Shown: positions 45,167 through 53,405 of the stretch, one piece after another
How the letters are laid out: each line of letters begins with the position of its first letter
Position numbering within the stretch: the stretch's first letter is position 1
Assembly (NCBI RefSeq): GCF_000428725.1
Contig: NZ_KE386793.1
Coordinates: 254,524-318,523, forward strand
DNA: 64,000 bases
Direction of reading: 5' to 3'
DNA from: Psychromonas aquimarina ATCC BAA-1526
GTDB taxonomy: Bacteria; Pseudomonadota; Gammaproteobacteria; Enterobacterales; Psychromonadaceae
Program-made: the position numbers and the translations under genes
Notes under the pieces: generated by a model
Database searches by the model: none
What the model saw: the letters and a program-made list of their open reading frames with translations, nothing else
Told to the model about the DNA's origin: nothing

Positions 45167-46342
45167 TTATTGCGGAAGTTGTTTTACCCAAGTCTGAAAG
45201 TCAGCCAGCTGATAAAGTGATTCAAACTCTTTATATTCACTAAAGTGCTCCGTTTTAAATTCATAACCAAAGTAGCTTTCTAATACTTTTAAGGCTAACA
45301 GCGCATCATCCAGTTCATTTTTGCGCGAAAGTGCTTTTGCTAACATCCAGTATGCCGTATCGGTATTTGGATCGATTCTTAACGCCTTGTCGGCATGAAA
45401 AATTGCGTTATCCACGTCATCTTGTGCTAAATAAAGTTCAGCAATAATTAGATGCAGTTCAGGTGCTGGACCTATAATTCCGGCAAATATTTTTAACGCC
45501 TCAATCGCTTTATTATTCTGATTTCGAAGAAGATAAAGCTGGGCCATCATGTAAGAAACCAAGGGATCATCACTGTAGTATTTCTCCAATAGTTCTAATG
45601 CTTTTATCGATTGTTTTTCATCTAGCGAAGAGGTAGTAAGGTAGGTGGTTAGTACCATTTTTTTGCTGAGTAAAGATTCGGGGAGAGATTCCAATAGAGA
45701 AACGGCTGCAAGGGGATTATTACTTTCCAGTGCTTGCATCGCCTCTGATATTATTTGTGATGTTATTTTTCCCTGCCCGTCGGCACTGAAATAGTTTTCA
45801 AAAAATGTGGCAGTCTTTTGACTCTGGTAACTTCCCATTGAATAATCGAGAACGTCTACAATCTTGTAACTACCATCTTGTGGACTCAAAACAAGTGCAA
45901 TATAAAGGTTCTCGTCATTTCTGGAAATACAGATTTTAATTTGCGGGATTTCAGAGTCTGTCTCTAATAACGTAAGCTGGCTGTCTTTAAATATCGACAG
46001 ACTTGCATTGCTAATCTGGGCGAAGACGCCAGGCTCTTTAACAAGCGTCTGTCTAACCAGGTGAATTCTATAGGTAGTAATATCCATCTTTCCTACGGCA
46101 CGTTCAGTAAATTCATTAACGTCCCATAGCGCTGAATAACGACTTTCGTTCTGAGTGTTCAAAATATCAAACAAATCAGCGATAAAGTCATTAAGTGCCG
46201 CGCTGGGATAATCCCTTGTTTTTTCGGGCTCTGTATTTAGTGCCGACTTTACTTGGGGGGGCTGACCTGCGCATCCGTTGATCAATAAAAAACAGATAAA
46301 TAATAAACAGGATAATGTACTCTTTGCAGACTTGGTCATCAT
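45167..46342 (-). CDS. TPR lipoprotein
   Basis: 391 aa. Lipoprotein signal with the lipobox LINGC near residue 24, so it is lipid-anchored in the envelope. The N-terminal part (about 45-180) is unrecognised. The C-terminal half (about 190-390) has tetratricopeptide-like helix pairs, including PELHLIIAELYLAQDDVDNA and IDPNTDTAYWMLAKALSR. It is the second gene of a pair: the start overlaps the transglutaminase gene stop (ATGA), with AAGGAG upstream. It probably acts as a partner of that exported protein. Confidence 0.85.
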   Translation of the reverse strand: MMTKSAKSTLSCLLFICFLLINGCAGQPPQVKSALNTEPEKTRDYPSAALNDFIADLFDILNTQNESRYSALWDVNEFTERAVGKMDITTYRIHLVRQTLVKEPGVFAQISNASLSIFKDSQLTLLETDSEIPQIKICISRNDENLYIALVLSPQDGSYKIVDVLDYSMGSYQSQKTATFFENYFSADGQGKITSQIISEAMQALESNNPLAAVSLLESLPESLLSKKMVLTTYLTTSSLDEKQSIKALELLEKYYSDDPLVSYMMAQLYLLRNQNNKAIEALKIFAGIIGPAPELHLIIAELYLAQDDVDNAIFHADKALRIDPNTDTAYWMLAKALSRKNELDDALLALKVLESYFGYEFKTEHFSEYKEFESLYQLADFQTWVKQLPQ

Positions 46343-48399
46343 AGCTGTTCTCCTTTTAATCGATCCACTTGTGTATTCAGCCGTTCAATAAACTCTCCCA
46401 GTATCTGCTCTCTGTTGTCTTCTTCATAGGCTGTTTCATAAACTTTCGATAAGCTGTTCTTTGCCTTTCTTAGTTGTGAGATATGCTCAGATACACCTTT
46501 AACGGGAACAAATGGTGTTTTTGATTCATACACATGGGTTGTAATAATTGACTTGTCGCGATAATCCTCAGTAAACGAGAGAGAGAAATACGGTGTATCG
46601 ATAGTTTTGGAGTCGTTAGACAGGTGCATATTTAACCATTCCGGGTAGCGGACATGGGACTGGTGAGTCACCTTTACAGGAGAAAAATGTCTGAGAGGAC
46701 TTTTGCGTTTCACCGTTGCAGGCAGTGAAAAATAGTTTGCAATGCTGTATGCATAAAAATCAGTTAGTAAATACTCCGGCTGCTTTCTAAAAAAGTCAGT
46801 GATGTGATAGAACTCTGTAACAGTCACTACATTCTTCTTAATATCATGCTCAAAAGTTAAAGGGGCGGCAGACTGCAGGCTAGGATACAGTCGATTCATA
46901 TAGTTTAGAAACTTACGCTCCATTGTTAACTTACCTTGGCGGGCAAACTGGGACTGCATATATTCCGCTTCAATACCTGTGTACTCAGTGACAATCTGAT
47001 AGTCAACAGGGCCTTCGTAGGAAAGAACGTTAAAATATTCGTAGGTACGAATCTCCGGCAGTTTCTGCGCAGTTTCCGGCATCTGTTCAAGGTCAATCGA
47101 CGGATGGCCCACCACGAGAGCATTGTCATAACTACTATACCCGAGCTGCTCCAGTGTCCCGTTCTGCAGGTTTCGAGTCGGGTCGAGCCAGTATACTTTG
47201 CTGTCTCCCTGAACTCGCGTAATAACATGATTGAACTCACTAGGGCTTGGCAGTTCGGTGGGCAAAGTAATACCACCATAAGTTGATACTAACGCCGGAT
47301 GTGCCGAGATACTCAATTTTTCAAGTATTGAAATCAGCAGTAATGTTTTGTCTTTACAGTCTCCAAATCGATTTTTGAAAACATCATCAGGATCATGTGG
47401 TTTGTGGGAATTCACGCCTAACTCCACACCTAAATAACGTATCTCACCTTGAACATACTGCAGTGCTTTCGCAATCTGTTCATCCTTCGAAAGAGGCTTA
47501 ATTTCAGAGATAAAATTCAGCAGCTCAGGATCCGTTACTTCTCTATTTGCGTAGAGAGGTTCAGCCCAGCCGCTGACCTCTTTCCAGTTTTCAAATGATG
47601 AAAAGGTTATTTGCGGGTACGCGCGATACCAGCTTGGATAATCATTTTCTACAAACACGGGTTTGGTATTTTCAATACTCCATTGAAACTCTTTAACCCC
47701 ATTATTTTCAGAGATAACCGGTTTTTGGTCGAACTTATAGCTTTTATATTGAATAGTGTCGTTATTAACAAATAGAAAGCGCCTTTTAAGTTTTGCAATC
47801 GATACCCTCCATCCCATATATGAACTATAAAAGGTGTGTTCTCCGTAAATCGGGTTTCTTCCTTCAACCGAATAGCTGTAATCAATAACATCCCCTTTAC
47901 GAGTATCACTAATAACCAGCATTGAAGTAATATAACCATCGACAATCTCCTGATCTAACGACTCCTCCCTTTGCATCAATGTAATTGCTGACGGGGATAA
48001 ACGATTAACTTTCTTACCACCACGCCTGACCGTTACGTTATGCCAAACCAGCTTCTGGTAAACCGGGTTAAAGGATACTTCTATTCTTGATGCCAGTTTC
48101 AACCCTTCCGTTGTTAAAGGCTGCTCTACATTTCTATGGTAAACAGTCGAATCGCCGTTATGAAACCTAACTTGCAGGTCTACCAGCAGGTAGTTAACCG
48201 GCTCTCCAGATAGAGTTTCAGGTAAGGCGTACTGGTTATGTGTAACCCATTGCTCCGCTGGACCAATACGGTATTGAAATCCGTTGGACTGGATAGTCTG
48301 TGCAAATGTGCTCACAGGAAATAAAAGAATGCTAAGAATTAAACATATGAAAGGCTTGATACGAATTGTTATCAGAGGGTAGTGTAAAAATGTATCCAT
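46339..48399 (-). CDS. Exported DUF3857/transglutaminase-like protein
   Basis: 686 aa. An N-terminal signal or anchor (about 17-33), a DUF3857 domain (about 50-220), and a transglutaminase-like domain with the Cys348 (NRFGDCKDK), His391 (FNHVI) and Asp406 (YWLDPT) triad, followed by a beta-rich C-terminal region. Proteins of this make-up are periplasmic; the enzymatic reaction is not established and could be peptidase or cross-linking. Co-encoded with the TPR lipoprotein through a 4-base overlap. Confidence 0.87.
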   Translation of the reverse strand: MDTFLHYPLITIRIKPFICLILSILLFPVSTFAQTIQSNGFQYRIGPAEQWVTHNQYALPETLSGEPVNYLLVDLQVRFHNGDSTVYHRNVEQPLTTEGLKLASRIEVSFNPVYQKLVWHNVTVRRGGKKVNRLSPSAITLMQREESLDQEIVDGYITSMLVISDTRKGDVIDYSYSVEGRNPIYGEHTFYSSYMGWRVSIAKLKRRFLFVNNDTIQYKSYKFDQKPVISENNGVKEFQWSIENTKPVFVENDYPSWYRAYPQITFSSFENWKEVSGWAEPLYANREVTDPELLNFISEIKPLSKDEQIAKALQYVQGEIRYLGVELGVNSHKPHDPDDVFKNRFGDCKDKTLLLISILEKLSISAHPALVSTYGGITLPTELPSPSEFNHVITRVQGDSKVYWLDPTRNLQNGTLEQLGYSSYDNALVVGHPSIDLEQMPETAQKLPEIRTYEYFNVLSYEGPVDYQIVTEYTGIEAEYMQSQFARQGKLTMERKFLNYMNRLYPSLQSAAPLTFEHDIKKNVVTVTEFYHITDFFRKQPEYLLTDFYAYSIANYFSLPATVKRKSPLRHFSPVKVTHQSHVRYPEWLNMHLSNDSKTIDTPYFSLSFTEDYRDKSIITTHVYESKTPFVPVKGVSEHISQLRKAKNSLSKVYETAYEEDNREQILGEFIERLNTQVDRLKGEQL

Positions 48400-49100
48400 A
48401 CTAAAAATTTGGCTCCAAAAATTTTAAGAAACTTTAGGGATGGCTGAGTGGTATCCTTACACTGATTACTCATTCCCTTTAAAGGACTCACTCCGTAGAA
48501 GCAAAAATGACAAGCTAGTTGTCAAGGTTATTTCTGGTTCGAGCTTAAATTAGAACGCTGCACTCGGAGATTTTGGCGGAGTATAGCAGTCTTCCGAATT
48601 CAAAACCGGATGCACATCAAGTTGTTAATTTCCCTAAGTTAAATACTGATATCAGAAAGAACAAACTCTCAGAGCAAAATCAAAATACTGCACTGCCGCT
48701 GCTGAATGAATTTGGCCGCTAATTTATAGCAGGTTAAGTTGTAATAGGGCGTTTGCGAGATAGCTTTCTAGCTCGCTTGGGGCACAAGCCGGTTTAGAGC
48801 TTTTGCACTATTTATCTGTTGAGGTTACTCCATTTACGCTCGCTTTCTCCCACAAGCGAGCGTTGTCATTGCATGGCTTTTACCCCCTTTTCGTTATGAG
48901 CAGTAGTTCACAAATTCTAATGTCTTTTATTTGACCAAAGCAATTCTGATGCTTACTATTTAACCTGAACTCGGGATAGCAATCACAAATAATTGAACTA
49001 AATACTGCCTGTCCCCTTTAAACTGCACCAATTTGACATCCATCAAGCTCGTTTAAGGTAACTCCGCTATTCTTAACTCTAAGGGTATAAAAGGAATTAC
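48400..49100. other. Long gap with palindromic repeats
   Basis: 700 bases. It holds the GGGCGTTTGCGAGATAGC motif (48747-48764), a GGGGCACAAAGC-family copy (48771-48796) and a perfect ACGCTCGCTT/AAGCGAGCGT palindrome (48836-48864, 10-bp arms). No gene seen. The last 80 bases should carry the promoter of the next operon. Confidence 0.55.
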
Positions 49101-49814
49101 ATGGGAGATAATATCAAGCAGCTGCTGGCGCGATCACGCACGGTATTAAAAGGGGCTTCACTTGAGCTTCAGCTGCGCAATCCATATGCTCGCAAGCTGG
49201 GTCAAGTGAACAATATGCTTCACTGGCTAGACTGTTGTGATACCTCGCTTAGTTACTGTGAGCGTGAGTATCAAAATGTCGCTAAATATGTGCTCAATGC
49301 GACTAATAAACCGGTCCAAATTATCGAGTATCGCAGCTGCGCTGAGGGCATCGAGCATCCAACATTCATCATTGTTAATAAATCTGACTACGCCAATGAG
49401 CTTGAGGCTTTTATAACTTTATATAGCCACCAACTCGAGCATAGCGAAGAGTGGTATTTAAAAGATATTAACCCAGACAATATCGAAGCGTATCTAGACA
49501 ACACACTCTACCCTTACCTACGAGAATTCGAATACAAGCTATTGGATGAAAGCAATGTGCTCGCCGATACCGCGTGGTACTCCGAACAAGCATTAGATAG
49601 AATACTAAACTCGCGTAAAGAGTTCGAATCCAGTGATTACCGCAGCGGCCTGTATGAAAATGGACAGAGACTCGAAGTCGATGACGATTATCTCTTTCCG
49701 GTCGAAGGCCGATTTTGTCAAGGGCTTTCATTGCGATCTGACTGGAACGATGTGGAAATGTTTTATGAAACAACGCAAGAATATGTGTTGTTTGTTTGGT
49801 GGACAGGAGCGTAA
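49101..49814 (+). CDS. Unknown soluble protein, first of a three-gene unit
   Basis: 237-aa acidic protein (start MGDNIKQLLARSRTVLKG) that I do not recognise. It has no signal peptide or membrane segment. Tyr and Glu are frequent. AAGGA precedes the ATG. The stop lies 2 bases before the next gene. Its size and context would fit an accessory or immunity-type protein, but nothing proves it. Confidence 0.65.
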   Translation: MGDNIKQLLARSRTVLKGASLELQLRNPYARKLGQVNNMLHWLDCCDTSLSYCEREYQNVAKYVLNATNKPVQIIEYRSCAEGIEHPTFIIVNKSDYANELEAFITLYSHQLEHSEEWYLKDINPDNIEAYLDNTLYPYLREFEYKLLDESNVLADTAWYSEQALDRILNSRKEFESSDYRSGLYENGQRLEVDDDYLFPVEGRFCQGLSLRSDWNDVEMFYETTQEYVLFVWWTGA

Positions 49815-49816
49815 TA

Positions 49817-50239
49817 ATGAACCGCATACGAGCCTTAATTCTCATGAGCCTCAGCTTTAGCGCCGTCACAGCAGAGGCAAAAGATCCCCCGCAACTTCTG
49901 CGCCACGCAGAAACGCTTAGCCGCGATCACTTTTATCTTCATTTTGATGAAAACGGCCGTTACAGCAAACAAAACATCATCGGTGGCGAGCACCAAACGG
50001 CTTACCACATGCTAGGTTTTGAAAGTGATGTATTTCAAGTTACGGTGAAGTCATTGGAAGGCGAAGCCATGTACTCGTTCTCAGGTGAAGGCTTTCAGCA
50101 CAATTCAAACAGCGGTGAACCGAACACAGAAATCGTCACCGTCTTATACCAATACTACGGGCAGCCAAGCACTTGGGTCACTATTTGGCTCTCAGCCCAC
50201 CCTTATGCGGAATACATTATTACAGTAGACAAACTATGA
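49817..50239 (+). CDS. Unknown small exported protein
   Basis: 140 aa. The ATG at 49817 has AGGAG 7 bases upstream and is preferred to the frame opening at 49796 inside the previous gene. A signal peptide (RALILMSLSFSAVTAEA) is clear; the mature part of about 120 residues is beta-rich and unrecognised. It overlaps the next gene by ATGA. Confidence 0.7.
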   Translation: MNRIRALILMSLSFSAVTAEAKDPPQLLRHAETLSRDHFYLHFDENGRYSKQNIIGGEHQTAYHMLGFESDVFQVTVKSLEGEAMYSFSGEGFQHNSNSGEPNTEIVTVLYQYYGQPSTWVTIWLSAHPYAEYIITVDKL

Positions 50240-50421
50240 GCAATGAACCTAGAACGATTGATACGACAGGACCTAAAGCGCGCAGCCTGGAGTCTAAACT
50301 CTCGGAGTTAGAAGAACTACTCATGGACTTGCGCGGCGAACTTCGCTTTCTTGGCTGCGATGAAAACCACCCCCTAACCATTCGCCTGGTCGCATTAATT
50401 GACGATTTCAAAAGTCGATAA
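50236..50421 (+). CDS. Unknown small coiled protein, third gene of the unit
   Basis: 61 aa beginning MSNEPRTIDT. The middle is a leucine-rich helix (SLESKLSELEELLMDLRGEL). The ATG overlaps the previous stop (ATGA), which supports this start over the frame opening at 50173. Function unknown; small heptad-like proteins of this kind often mediate dimer contacts. Confidence 0.6.
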   Translation: MSNEPRTIDTTGPKARSLESKLSELEELLMDLRGELRFLGCDENHPLTIRLVALIDDFKSR

Positions 50422-50930
50422 ATAGCTCACAATTTCCTTAGGCTATCAATTTTCTTGGTGGCTTCCGGGCTACCCCCTTATCTTGAGATGGTCACTCCTA
50501 ACTGACATCACGTTGTGTCATGATTGAAAACGTTATCAAGCAAAATCAAGACAATTAATCTGTTAGCAGAACAAGTATAGTAACGCTCGCTTTTTCCCGG
50601 AAGCAAGCTGCGTAGTAGCACCGGGATTTTACCTGAAGATAGGGCACACCGCCTCAACTGGGCTTGTTTGATGGCTAATAAACGAAATGCCTTTGTTGTA
50701 TGAAACGAGTGGCAGAGTCAACATTATGTTGTCCCTGCCAATCAGGTAGAAACAGACATAAAATACGGATATTTACGAAGGAGTATAATAAATTCTGATA
50801 AGGTTTTGTCGCAACCAGAGCATAATGAGATAAAGTATCCTGTTCAAATCAACCTTGACTGGGCCTTTAGTCTTCCTATACTACTTAACGTAGCCTCCAT
50901 AGTAATAGGCGCTCCAAGGACCCCTATCTG
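50422..50930. other. Gap with a diverged ACGCTCGCT repeat
   Basis: 509 bases. A diverged copy with ACGCTCGCTTTTTCCCGGAA starts at 50583. No gene is supported here. An AAGGA site at about 50917 belongs to the next gene. Confidence 0.45.
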
Positions 50931-51713
50931 ATGAGAATCCTGCTCCCGTTTCTGCTGCTCTCCCTGTTCACCTGCGCCCAGGCTGGCGAGAGGTTGATCG
51001 CCTGCGGACACCAGGATTACCCTCCTTTTACCTGGAGGGACGGCAATCAGATTGAAGGTGTCGGCATCACTGTCGCCAACCGGATCTTTGCCGAACTGGA
51101 TATCGAAGTCGACGCGGTCTATGAAGGGAACTGGAAGCGTTGTCTTCACAATCTGAAGTTGGGAAAGGCGGATCTGGTCGTCGCGGCTTACATCACCGAA
51201 GAGAGAAAGACGTACGCCGAGTTCACCCAAACACCTCTCAGCCCTGATCCTGCGTCTGTTTTTGTCTGGAAGGGTAGGGAGTTTGTTTTCGACACATTGG
51301 ACGATCTGAAAGGCAAGCGTATGGGCAGCCTGCTTGGGGACAGCTTTGGTCAGGAATTCGACGACTTTATTGCCGAGCATGCAAGCGATCTCGACGTGAA
51401 CAAGCACTCACAGATTTACGGTATGCTGGAGAAAGGCAGGATCGATTTCTTTCCCTCCGGTCTCTACGCAGGGCGCCTTCTGCTCAAGAAATACGGTTAC
51501 GAAGGCCAGATTATCCCCCTGAAAGCTCCCTTATGGAGAAACTATATCTATATGGCCATCTCCAGGCGATCAGCCTATCTCAAGCACCTGTCCTACCTGG
51601 AGAGACGCTTGCAGGAGCTGAACGAGAGCGGCGACATCGAGCTGCTGATTGACGAGAGCATCGACCGTTACGTTGAAACTTGGAAGTTTTCGCCAGAGAG
51701 GATAAGAGAGTGA
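50931..51713 (+). CDS. Family 3 (amino-acid type) solute-binding protein, GC-rich
   Basis: 260 aa: signal peptide (LLPFLLLSLFTCAQA), then a family 3 periplasmic-binding fold with CGHQDYPPFTW, GVGITVANRIF, LKLGKADLVVAAYITEERK and LKGKRMGSLLGDSFGQEF. Members bind polar amino acids or serve as stand-alone sensors. No transporter or kinase is adjacent. Codons end in G or C much more often than in neighbouring genes (CTG, ATC, GCC, GAC, AAG), so it was probably acquired from a GC-richer marine bacterium. Confidence 0.85.
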   Translation: MRILLPFLLLSLFTCAQAGERLIACGHQDYPPFTWRDGNQIEGVGITVANRIFAELDIEVDAVYEGNWKRCLHNLKLGKADLVVAAYITEERKTYAEFTQTPLSPDPASVFVWKGREFVFDTLDDLKGKRMGSLLGDSFGQEFDDFIAEHASDLDVNKHSQIYGMLEKGRIDFFPSGLYAGRLLLKKYGYEGQIIPLKAPLWRNYIYMAISRRSAYLKHLSYLERRLQELNESGDIELLIDESIDRYVETWKFSPERIRE

Positions 51714-52459
51714 AAAGGAAGTAAGGGACCCCCTTTGAATTAATACCTGCTTTACAGCAAGCTCCGCTATGTCCGTGGAAACACTGCTCTGGAATTCACC
51801 TTCCCGCTGACGACGCCGACTCTCTCTTTGAAGTGGTCAAGTAAATTTGGCCGTGGTTTTAGAGACTTCAGTAAAAATATTCCAAGGAGTTATGTGCTCG
51901 GTTTGGCCTTGAACAAAAATTCCCACGCTCGCATTTTTCCCGAAAGCGGGTTTTGCAGTGGCAAAATTTATTGAATAACTTATTTTTAGTTTGTAAGTCA
52001 CAATGGGGCGTTTGCGAGATAGCTTGCTGTTTAATTGCTCTGGTTTGGTTGTCTCTGAATGAAAAATAGTCACTGTAGTTTACCTTTATTATTACTTAGC
52101 AAAATTCATGCACTTTATAATGCAGTGAGCGGTTTATTGCTGCTTTGTATATTACGCCGCAGACAGTGCAGTCAAATGACGCTGAAAGCTTTTCATCAGT
52201 TATTTTTCTGATGAACAACACAAATCGCTCAATAATCAAACAAAAAACATTTCTAACTCTCCGCTATTTAATTAATTGAAACTATTTTTAAGGACTGCAA
52301 CTTCGCAGGGCTCAGTAAACGTCTCTTAGGGTGTGATTTTAGTGCCTTAAAATCGCGATTTAAGGGGTTTGTAATGTGTTGATTCAAAAGGGGTTAATAA
52401 ATTGGATTTGTACCTTTTGGCAGTGGTAGTCTTAACTCATTATCAATTCGGAGAAGAGC
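51714..52459. other. Gap with repeats and a palindrome upstream of qnr
   Basis: 746 bases. It contains an ACGCTCGC-family copy (51921-51958), another GGGCGTTTGCGAGATAGC motif (52002-52020), and at 52345-52365 a near-perfect palindrome, CCTTAAAATCGCGATTTAAG then G (10-bp arms with one extra A). The palindrome is about 95 bases before the qnr ATG and may be an operator. No gene seen. Confidence 0.5.
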
Positions 52460-53116
52460 ATGAAACATAACAACAAAACCTTTCGAGAGCAGGACTTTTC
52501 ACAACAATTGCTGCAAGAGGCAATATTTGAGAACTGCCGGTTTTACCTTTGTAATTTTAGCCGCGCAGACTTAAGAGATGCACAGTTTATCAATTGTAAA
52601 TTTATAGAAGCCGGAGAAAATGTGGGCTGCCAATTTAACTGCGCGGATTTACGTGATGCTAGTTTCAAACAATGCAGGCTAGCGATGGCTAATTTCCAAG
52701 GTGCCAATGGCTTTGGGGCAGAATTTAGAGAGTGTGATTTACAAGGAGCCAGCTTTGTAAAAACCAGTTTTGTAAACCATATATCCCATCAAAGTTATTT
52801 TTGCTCCGTATATATCACCGGCTGCAATTTGTCTTACACAAACTTTGAAAGGCAGTGCATTGAAAAGTGTGATCTATTTGAAAACCGCTGGACAGGAGCA
52901 AACTTACAAAACGCTTCTTTTAAAGGATCTGATTTAAGTCGCGGGGAGTTTTCTTCAGATAGCTGGCAGCAGTTTGATATGCAATATTGTGACCTCAGTT
53001 ATTGTGAGTTGTATGGTTTAGATCCTCGCCGTATTAATTTAAACGGAGTGAAAATTTGTGACTGGCAGCAGGAGCAGCTGTTAGATCCATTAGGTGTTGT
53101 TATTTTACCGAGTTAA
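52460..53116 (+). CDS. qnr: Qnr-family pentapeptide repeat protein
   Basis: 218 aa, the exact size class of Qnr proteins. The pentapeptide pattern A(D/N)LxxxxF runs through two blocks (about 10-110 and 120-215) with the Qnr-type break: CNLSYTNFER, CDLFENRWTGANL, SDLSRGEFS, and the end DWQQEQLLDPLGVVI, which matches the WQQEQLLexLG end of QnrS and QnrB. Such DNA-mimicking proteins protect gyrase and topoisomerase IV from quinolones; chromosomal copies are typical of aquatic Vibrio, Shewanella and Psychromonas. The native role is unclear. GGAG lies 7 bases before the ATG. Identity to known alleles looks moderate. Confidence 0.92.
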   Translation: MKHNNKTFREQDFSQQLLQEAIFENCRFYLCNFSRADLRDAQFINCKFIEAGENVGCQFNCADLRDASFKQCRLAMANFQGANGFGAEFRECDLQGASFVKTSFVNHISHQSYFCSVYITGCNLSYTNFERQCIEKCDLFENRWTGANLQNASFKGSDLSRGEFSSDSWQQFDMQYCDLSYCELYGLDPRRINLNGVKICDWQQEQLLDPLGVVILPS

Positions 53117-53151
53117 TCATTAATTGTTAGCTAACTTTCAAATGAGATAAA

Positions 53152-53178
53152 GCTCGTTTCGGGGCACAAACCGCCTTA
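53152..53178. repeat. GGGGCACAAAGC-family repeat after qnr
   Basis: GCTCGTTTCGGGGCACAAAC then CGCCTTA, followed by seven T residues, so it may double as a weak terminator for qnr. It is the last copy of the family toward the right. Confidence 0.55.
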
Positions 53179-53405
53179 TTTTTTTCTGACATTATATATT
53201 AACTATGCAGCTTCATAGACATAATAACGGATTTATCGGGTTAGTTTTTTAACCACTTTTAGATGTTTGGGATTGATGACATCTCTATTTTGAGTAACTT
53301 TTCTACATTATTAACTTTCTGCTGCCACAGCAAAGAGCTTCATTGCATGCTATTTTTATTGCATAACAAGAACATATTATTGTTATCGGTATATGGAGAA
53401 ATTTA

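Noticed and set aside
48436..48560. tRNA-like start (GGATGGCTGAGTGG) followed by a GGTTCGAGC segment
   Set aside because: The D-arm-like and T-arm-like pieces are about 100 bases apart, no acceptor stem pairs, and no anticodon stem forms. It is chance or too decayed to call.
51838..51862. Sequence AAGTGGTCAAGTAAATTTGG resembling an insertion sequence end
   Set aside because: No matching inverted end or transposase fragment was seen nearby.
36671..53178. CRISPR array or integron attC array
   Set aside because: The palindromes are far apart (kilobases), vary in the loop, and have no uniform spacers. They lack the GTTRRRY core and R''/L'' boxes of attC sites, and no integrase or cas gene is present.
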